Source: XYC2-FULL-41-22 sp041666465 (lineage in GTDB: Bacteria > Patescibacteriota > Gracilibacteria > UBA1369 > UBA12470). Taken from it: 17,279 bases of DNA. The translations under genes were made by a program, and so were the position numbers. Shown one piece after another: positions 13,251 to 17,279 of this stretch (positions are counted from its first letter, which is position 1; every line of letters starts with the position of its first letter). The notes beneath the pieces are model-generated. The model made no database searches. It was not told where the DNA came from and worked only from the letters and a program-made list of their open reading frames with translations. Where the stretch lies: contig JBAYGX010000018.1 in the NCBI GenBank assembly GCA_041666465.1, forward strand, positions 1-17,279. The letters are read 5' to 3'.

Positions 13251-13618
13251 TTCTTTTTTGCTTTATTTTTCTTCCATTGCGCTATCGCCTCTTCCGTATT
13301 CGCAACCTTATCAGTGCCAAAAACCCATGAATGTCTTTCAATAAGTTTTTTCACAATATCCTCCATAACTTCCTTCATGGTAAAGAGTCCTTTTTCGGAT
13401 GCGATTTGGCAAATCATCACTATCTGGAACAGAAGGTCTCCCAGTTCTTCTCGAAGGTTTTCGTGATCACCTTTTTCGATAGCTTCTTCCACCTCGATTG
13501 ATTCTTCCTTCAGGCATTTGAGCATCGATTCGATCGTCTGTTCCCTATCCCAAGGACACCCTGTTGGTGAGCGAAGTTTTTTTGCGATATCGATTAGGTT
13601 TTGGAATGCATTTTTCAT
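13247..13618 (-). CDS. mazG: MazG-type nucleotide pyrophosphohydrolase
   Basis: A 123-aa single-domain MazG protein. This all-alpha NTP-PPase family hydrolyses nucleoside triphosphates to monophosphates and pyrophosphate, cleaning damaged or surplus nucleotides. The family start LRSPTGCPWDREQT (15-28) is complete, followed by the metal-binding helices EESIEVEEAI (38-47) and REELGDLLFQIV (56-67). The C-terminus RHSWVFG...EEAIAQWKKNK is also typical. E. coli MazG has two such domains; this is the short form. It starts 12 bases after the HNH gene stop, with GAGAG as a possible ribosome site and TATATA also close. Its stop overlaps the recJ start. Confidence 0.93.
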   Translation of the reverse strand: MKNAFQNLIDIAKKLRSPTGCPWDREQTIESMLKCLKEESIEVEEAIEKGDHENLREELGDLLFQIVMICQIASEKGLFTMKEVMEDIVKKLIERHSWVFGTDKVANTEEAIAQWKKNKAKKK

Positions 13619-13630
13619 GCTCTCTATATA

Positions 13631-14518
13631 TCAGGTTTGCGCCACCCGCGCCACATGCACTTGATATTTTTTATCTATAAAATTCAACTGAATCTGGTCA
13701 CGCAGGAGCCATTCGCCAGGTGGCGACTGTTCATTCTCGATTAATCCTGCATGCGCGAGCTTGTGATGTTCTGCACATAGCGGGACTATGTTTTCATGCG
13801 ACGGATCTAGCGCATACCGATTCGGATGATGGAAAACTTCGTGCGGCTTGTTGCAACCGGGGAAAGAGCATTTACCTCCGTTGTTTTTCTCGAACCTTGT
13901 ATAGGCTGAAGGCTTTCGCGAATGGGATTCTTTCTTTTGAGGTTCTTTTATAGGCTTATCGGCTTGTTTGAGTAGCGTTTTGATAACCTGTCCGAGCGCA
14001 ACAGGCTCTCCTTTCTCGCGCTCGAGCTTCTGCTGATATTTATGTAATAAAAATTGAGTTTCTTTATCGAGTTTAAATGTAACAGATTGGAGTTTACAAT
14101 CGATTGTTGGTTTGCAACTTTCTTCGGACGCGTCAACCCCTCTGGCTTGGCTCACGTAAGCCATTAAAACTTGTTGAGGTAAGGTTTTTACCATTTCTAC
14201 AATCTTTGATTCGTTTTCAGGCGTAGTTATAGGAGCCATAATTGCAACTTTGCTCCAGCCGACTTCTGATATTTGAGCTTTAAGTAAAGGTTTGTCGGAA
14301 ACTTTTTTGTCCAATCTCAATATCTCATCAACAACTCGAACACTCACTCCACCCACCTTCGCCGCAAATTCATAAATAGAATAATATCCGCGCCTCTTAT
14401 ACAATCGGCGCCTCTCAACTTCCGGCAAAAGTGCTACAAATTTCTTGCGATAAGCGAGTGCTAATCCGCCATACTTTCGACATAGCCCCAATAATGCATT
14501 ATCAGACAATTTTTGCAT
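13631..14518 (-). CDS. HNH endonuclease domain protein
   Basis: A 295-aa protein whose C-terminus is an HNH nuclease domain: C217-SFPG-C222, HH at 230-231, N243, then LCAEHHKLAH (247-256) with C248, H251 and H252. The four cysteine/histidine pairs suggest a structural zinc plus a catalytic metal site. The N-terminal half is helical and basic (YRKKFVALLPEVERRRLYKRRGYYSIYEF), perhaps DNA-binding. The ATG at 14518 begins MQKLSDNALLGLC; an in-frame ATG at 14560 would add 14 residues but is less plausible because the added segment is a short hydrophobic run. The gene lies between miaA and mazG on the same strand. Without a self-splicing intron or intein nearby it is not obviously a homing enzyme; a free-standing nuclease role is inferred. 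Confidence 0.82.
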   Translation of the reverse strand: MQKLSDNALLGLCRKYGGLALAYRKKFVALLPEVERRRLYKRRGYYSIYEFAAKVGGVSVRVVDEILRLDKKVSDKPLLKAQISEVGWSKVAIMAPITTPENESKIVEMVKTLPQQVLMAYVSQARGVDASEESCKPTIDCKLQSVTFKLDKETQFLLHKYQQKLEREKGEPVALGQVIKTLLKQADKPIKEPQKKESHSRKPSAYTRFEKNNGGKCSFPGCNKPHEVFHHPNRYALDPSHENIVPLCAEHHKLAHAGLIENEQSPPGEWLLRDQIQLNFIDKKYQVHVARVAQT

Positions 14519-14593
14519 AAAAATTCTTATTAAGATTTGGTTAAAAATTACCACCCGCAACAGGTAGAGGCAAGCGTTTCGACTGGACGCGTT

Positions 14594-14616
14594 AAAAAGG
14601 TGAGGCCTGGTTCACC
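14594..14616 (-). terminator. Weak hairpin-T5 at the miaA stop
   Basis: On the minus strand GGTGA (14616-14612) pairs with TCACC (14603-14599) around an 8-base loop and is followed by TTTTT. The stem contains the miaA TGA stop. Five base pairs make a weak terminator, so partial readthrough into the HNH gene is likely if it works at all. Confidence 0.3.
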
Positions 14617-15523
14617 CCGCCTCCTCCGGGCTAATCCAATAAATAGTATCATCCTTCCCAAACCAAGTCATTTGCCTTTTCGCATAATTTCGCGTGTTTT
14701 GTTTCAGGTCCTCCAAGCATTCCGCCACAGATTTCTCCCCATCCAAATACGGAAAAAATTCCTTATATCCCAACCCGCTCATGGACGGCAAATCCCTCGA
14801 ATACCCTTCCGCAAGTAGAGTTTTTATTTCATTTAAAATTCCTCTGTCAATTTGAGTATCCACCCTCCCGTTAATCCGCACATATAATTCATCTCGAGGC
14901 CAATCAACTCCAATCTTAAAAACCTCGTACCGCGACTCACCTTTCCGATCGCTTTTCGGTCGCCCGGTTTTCAAATTTATCTCAAGCGCACGGATAAGAT
15001 ATCGGTGATTATTCGGATGTATGCGAGAAGCAGATAACGGGTCCAATTCGGTAAGCATCTTGTGCAATTCCGGAGCTCCCTTCGTAACCAATTCCGCTTC
15101 AAGCTCCTTCCGCAATGCAGGATCCGGCGGTACCGGTTCCAAATCATAATTATCCGCAATCGCATTTATATAAAGACCCGTTCCGCCAACAAGAAACGGC
15201 ACCTTCCCTTTATGCAAAATCTCCTGAATGGAATGTGTCGCCTCTTTCTGAAAATCCGCCATGGTAAAAACTCGATCCGGCTCGCGAACATCTATCATAT
15301 AGTGCTTAATCCCCTTTCTGCCTGGCATCGGAATTTTATCTGTTCCGATATCCATATATTTGTAAACCTGGCGTGAATCCGCCGAAACGATTTCTCCATT
15401 AAATTTTTGGGCAAGTTTAATCGAAAGGCCGGTCTTGCCGGAAGCCGTTGGGCCGAGGAGAATTACGAGAGGTGGCTTGGTCTTTGGTTGCGATAGGAAT
15501 GTTTCGAGAGATTCTAGTAACAA
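14612..15523 (-). CDS. miaA: tRNA dimethylallyltransferase MiaA
   Basis: MiaA transfers a dimethylallyl group to N6 of A37 in tRNAs that read codons beginning with U. The 303-aa product has the P-loop GPTASGKT (24-31), SADSRQVYKYMDIGTDK (47-63), VGGTGLYI (112-119), GYKEF (252-256) and the tRNA-binding QNTRNYAKRQMTWF (275-288), all expected for a full-length enzyme. No ATG lies before the P-loop, so I use TTG at 15523; the start is uncertain because this codon falls inside a 7-bp repeat array. It is the first gene of a leftward series with HNH, mazG and recJ and is divergent from rplJ. The stop codon lies in a possible weak terminator stem. Confidence 0.92.
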   Translation of the reverse strand: MLLESLETFLSQPKTKPPLVILLGPTASGKTGLSIKLAQKFNGEIVSADSRQVYKYMDIGTDKIPMPGRKGIKHYMIDVREPDRVFTMADFQKEATHSIQEILHKGKVPFLVGGTGLYINAIADNYDLEPVPPDPALRKELEAELVTKGAPELHKMLTELDPLSASRIHPNNHRYLIRALEINLKTGRPKSDRKGESRYEVFKIGVDWPRDELYVRINGRVDTQIDRGILNEIKTLLAEGYSRDLPSMSGLGYKEFFPYLDGEKSVAECLEDLKQNTRNYAKRQMTWFGKDDTIYWISPEEAG

Positions 15524-15543
15524 GTAGTTAGTAGTAAGTATTA
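15516..15543. repeat. 7-bp micro-tandem repeat (AGTA-N3)
   Basis: Four units AGTAACA, AGTAGTT, AGTAGTA and AGTATTA run without gaps. The array spans the proposed TTG start of miaA and its upstream region. Confidence 0.6.
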
Positions 15544-15553
15544 AGGGAGTGCC

Positions 15554-15592
15554 TTGATTTTATCTTGACTTTATTTAATATAAAAGTAAACT
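15554..15592 (+). promoter_or_regulatory. Promoter region of the rplJ-rplL operon
   Basis: Two overlapping readings exist: TTGACT (15565-15570) with TAAACT (15587-15592) at 16 bases, or TTGATT (15554-15559) with TATAAA (15579-15584) at 19 bases. Either places the transcription start just before or within the conserved leader RNA. The exact boxes are uncertain. Confidence 0.4.
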
Positions 15593-15597
15593 CTCAT

Positions 15598-15695
15598 TTG
15601 CTCGAAGACGGCAGGCATCCATAAGACCTGCAGAGAGCGAAAAATCAATTCTGATTGCCCGTTCTCAACTGTCTTCCGTAGTTGAGATTTTTTTT
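15598..15695 (+). promoter_or_regulatory. Ribosomal protein L10 leader with attenuator
   Basis: The sequence CGAAGACGGCAGG...CCTGCAGAG ahead of rplJ matches the form of the L10 leader, the RNA that binds the L10(L12)4 complex and represses its own operon. GCAGG (15611-15615) and CCTGC (15627-15631) make the central stem. The leader ends in an intrinsic terminator: TCTCAACT (15663-15670) pairs with AGTTGAGA (15680-15687) around 9 bases, followed by eight T. GAAGACGG (15604-15611) can also pair with CTGTCTTC (15669-15676), which would open the terminator stem, a plausible antiterminator. When L10 is in excess, binding to the leader would be expected to favour termination. Confidence 0.7.
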
Positions 15696-15707
15696 AACAA
15701 CAATTAT

Positions 15708-16241
15708 ATGGTAGTAACCAGAAGCAAAAAAGAACAGGTTCTAGATGAGGTCAGAAAGAAGTTTGAAGGTGCGAAGTCTGTCGTTTTCTCGGGCTATACG
15801 GGGATGTCTGTAAACGACATTTCCAAGGTAAGAAAAGAGCTCCGCAGTAAGAATGTCGCTTATAAGGTCTCGAAAAAGACTCTTATGAAAATTGCGGCAA
15901 AAGAAAACGGATACGAGAATATCCCTGATGATGTACTAGAAGGTCAAGTCGCGGCGGTTTTCTCTTATGATGATGAGATCACGGGCGCTAAAACTCTTGC
16001 TCAATTGGGCAAAAAATATGAGGCCCTTAAGCTTCTTGGCGGTCTTATGGAAGGGAAAATCTTAAGTAGAGAAGATGTTGCTGCATTAAGCAAAATGTTA
16101 TCCAAGCCTGAATTGCTTGCAAAAATGCTCGGCAGTTTACAAGCTCCTGCAAGTGGAGTTGTCAATTGTTTGGCAGGCGTTACAAGAGCTTTGGTACAAG
16201 TTGTTGAAGCCTATAGAAAAAAGCTCGCTGAACAGAAGTAA
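15708..16241 (+). CDS. rplJ: Large ribosomal subunit protein L10 (uL10)
   Basis: L10 binds 23S rRNA at the GTPase-associated centre and anchors the L7/L12 dimers of the ribosomal stalk. The 177-aa product shows the family N-terminus (SKKEQVLDEVRKKFEGAKSVVF), the GYTGMSVNDISKVRKELR segment and NVAYKVSKKTLMKIA, and a C-terminal helix (ALVQVVEAYRKKLAEQK) that binds L12. Length is normal. The ATG at 15708 follows the attenuator by 12 bases and has no Shine-Dalgarno sequence. rplL follows after 39 bases, the usual bacterial pairing, although rplK, rplA and rpoB are not next to it here. Confidence 0.97.
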   Translation: MVVTRSKKEQVLDEVRKKFEGAKSVVFSGYTGMSVNDISKVRKELRSKNVAYKVSKKTLMKIAAKENGYENIPDDVLEGQVAAVFSYDDEITGAKTLAQLGKKYEALKLLGGLMEGKILSREDVAALSKMLSKPELLAKMLGSLQAPASGVVNCLAGVTRALVQVVEAYRKKLAEQK

Positions 16242-16257
16242 GAATAATTAACTTTTA

Positions 16258-16263
16258 TATAAT
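16258..16263 (+). promoter_or_regulatory. Possible internal -10 box before rplL
   Basis: TATAAT lies 17 bases before the rplL ATG in the AT-rich spacer after rplJ. No -35 box fits. It could boost rplL, whose product is needed in several copies per ribosome, but the spacer may be AT-rich for other reasons. Confidence 0.25.
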
Positions 16264-16280
16264 TTTAACCCAAAAATAAC

Positions 16281-16667
16281 ATGGCAGAACTTTCAAAGGA
16301 AGCTGAAAAAGTCCTCGAGGCGGTCAAGAAAATGTCTCTTATGGAAGTGGCAGACCTAGTCAAGGCAATGGAAACGGAATTTGGTGTTAGCGCTGCAGCT
16401 CCGGTTGCAATGGCTATGCCAACAGGCGCAGGTGCCGCCGCAGAAGTTGAAGAGAAGACATCTTTCGATGTTGAACTTACTTCAGCAGGTGCTCAAAAGA
16501 TCGGTGTGATTAAGGTTGTTAAAGACCTTACAAACCTTGGTCTTAAAGAAGCAAAGGACATCGTTGATGGTGCTCCAAAGGTATTCTTGCCGGGTGTAAA
16601 GAAGGAAGTTGCCGATGACGCAAAGGCTAAGCTCGAAGCTGCCGGCGCGACGGTTACGTTGAAGTAA
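16281..16667 (+). CDS. rplL: Large ribosomal subunit protein L7/L12 (bL12)
   Basis: L7/L12 forms the mobile ribosomal stalk that recruits translation factors. The 128-aa product has the N-terminal dimerisation domain (about 1-35, KVLEAVKKMSLMEVADLVKAM), an Ala/Gly/Met-rich hinge (38-55) and the highly conserved C-terminal domain (KTSFDVELTS, KIGVIKVVKDLTNLGLKEAK, VDGAPKVFLPGVKKEVADDA). All landmarks are present and the length is normal. No Shine-Dalgarno precedes the ATG (CCCAAAAATAACATG). A strong terminator follows the stop, so it closes the operon. Confidence 0.98.
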   Translation: MAELSKEAEKVLEAVKKMSLMEVADLVKAMETEFGVSAAAPVAMAMPTGAGAAAEVEEKTSFDVELTSAGAQKIGVIKVVKDLTNLGLKEAKDIVDGAPKVFLPGVKKEVADDAKAKLEAAGATVTLK

Positions 16668-16672
16668 GAGAG

Positions 16673-16763
16673 CAGAATTACAGAGTTACAGAATTACAGA
16701 GGGGGAACTGGAGACGGTTTCCTCTCTTTTTTGTAAATCTGCTTTCTGTAATTCTGTAACTCT
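16673..16763. repeat. 8-bp tandem repeats forming 19-bp inverted arms around the rplL terminator
   Basis: Left side: CAGAATTA, CAGAGTTA, CAGAATTA, CAGAG (16673-16701). Right side: TCTGTAAT, TCTGTAAC, TCT (16745-16763). Positions 16682-16700 and 16745-16763 are perfect 19-bp inverted copies. Together they enclose the terminator hairpin. Confidence 0.75.
16698..16732 (+). terminator. Rho-independent terminator after rplL
   Basis: AGAGGGGGAACTG (16698-16710) pairs with CGGTTTCCTCTCT (16715-16727), 13 bp with three G-U pairs, around the stable GNRA tetraloop GAGA (16711-16714), and runs into a T-tract to 16732. It ends the rplJ-rplL transcript. Confidence 0.8.
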
Positions 16764-16772
16764 AAGGTAGGG

Positions 16773-16801
16773 TTGCTTTCCCTCCCCTTTTAGTGTAAAA
16801 T
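16773..16801 (+). promoter_or_regulatory. Possible promoter for the last gene
   Basis: TTGCTT (16773-16778) and TAAAAT (16796-16801) are 17 bases apart, and the latter continues into TATATAG. Transcription would start near 16808, about 20 bases before the ATG. Confidence 0.4.
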
Positions 16802-16827
16802 ATATAGATAAAAATTAAAACAAACAT

Positions 16828-17279
16828 ATGGCAGATAAAAAACTTTTTCCAAATCTGAAGAAAGTTGCGCAACCGAAACCAGGAGAGAAGAAGGCCGCCG
16901 TTGCGGCGGCTGGCAATGTTTTCACCAACCTATTCGACGACAACGGCAAGCAAAAAGCCGGTACGGACTCTGTTGTTGAATCTGTTATGAAAAAAACTGA
17001 CACCAAATCAATTTTGGGACCGAAACCAAAAACTTATAATGTAAATTCAACCAGTAAGCCGATAAATTTTGTCGGAGGGTTTCTTAAACTTGTAATGTTT
17101 TTGTGGTTTTTATTTCTTCTCGGATCTTATTTTACAATGGGTGCCAGTTTTGACTTGCTTGGCATTAATCAATCCGTAAAAGCGGATGAGAATTTAACGG
17201 AATTAAAAAATGAACAGGCCAAATTAAACACGGACAATTATCTTATTGCTTATTATTATCTCGACAATTTCGCATACAA
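16828..17279 (+). CDS. Membrane-anchored protein, partial at the window edge
   Basis: The frame from ATG 16828 has no stop before the window ends, giving at least 150 residues. The first 80 are hydrophilic and basic (MADKKLFPNLKKVAQPKPGE...), probably cytoplasmic and disordered. Residues about 82-106 form one transmembrane helix (FLKLVMFLWFLFLLGSYFTMG), followed by a short linker and a predicted coiled coil (ADENLTELKNEQAKLNTDNY). This N-in, helix, coiled-coil layout suits an envelope or division-type scaffold protein, but no family was recognised. It has its own promoter after the rplL terminator. Confidence 0.75.
   Translation, partial: MADKKLFPNLKKVAQPKPGEKKAAVAAAGNVFTNLFDDNGKQKAGTDSVVESVMKKTDTKSILGPKPKTYNVNSTSKPINFVGGFLKLVMFLWFLFLLGSYFTMGASFDLLGINQSVKADENLTELKNEQAKLNTDNYLIAYYYLDNFAY

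Overview
The window looks like a stretch of a compact, fairly AT-rich bacterial genome. I think it is most likely from the Candidate Phyla Radiation (Patescibacteria), plausibly a Peregrinibacteria-like lineage. This is inferred from several things seen together: core genes in an order unlike the common model bacteria, many starts without a Shine-Dalgarno sequence, genes that overlap head-to-tail and tail-to-tail, a three-domain SLH surface protein with its own lipoproteins and Lgt, and many conserved-hypothetical small genes. TGA, TAG and TAA all behave as stops, so there is no sign of the TGA=Gly code of Gracilibacteria/SR1. No rRNA or tRNA gene, CRISPR array, insertion sequence or phage gene was seen.

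Layout. 1-336 has no gene but holds three strong dyads and the hisS promoter. 337-2053 (+): hisS, then a thioredoxin-like lipoprotein. 2041-2832 (-): an HD-domain phosphohydrolase, overlapping the lipoprotein gene tail-to-tail. 2925-6303 (+): an apparent operon lgt - SLH surface protein - small lipoprotein - malic enzyme, with two ATGA overlaps. 6293-6664 (-): an unknown small gene overlapping the malic enzyme end. 6797-7531 (+): yebC. 7545-10876 (-): a DUF1284-like protein, then a tandemly duplicated two-gene cassette of unknown function (called B-A here) whose A members are broken, then a DHH/DHHA1 phosphoesterase with a long C-terminal extension. 11079-11669 (+): a secreted protein of unknown function. 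11652-15523 (-): miaA - HNH protein - mazG - recJ, read right to left. 15524-16667 (+): an L10-type ribosomal leader with attenuator, rplJ, rplL and a terminator. 16828-end (+): a membrane protein cut by the window edge.

How the genes fit together. Lgt would attach lipid to the two lipoproteins encoded near it, and the SLH protein is a cell-surface protein made from the same operon. hisS, miaA, rplJ, rplL and yebC serve translation and gene expression; recJ, mazG and the HNH protein concern DNA and nucleotide quality; the DHH protein probably degrades small nucleotides. The most unusual parts are the duplicated B-A cassette (7980-9367), a series of genes whose -10 box lies only 6-9 bases before the start codon (possible leaderless mRNAs), competing RNA structures at 118-260 and in the rplJ leader, and 7-8 bp micro-tandem repeats at several gene boundaries.
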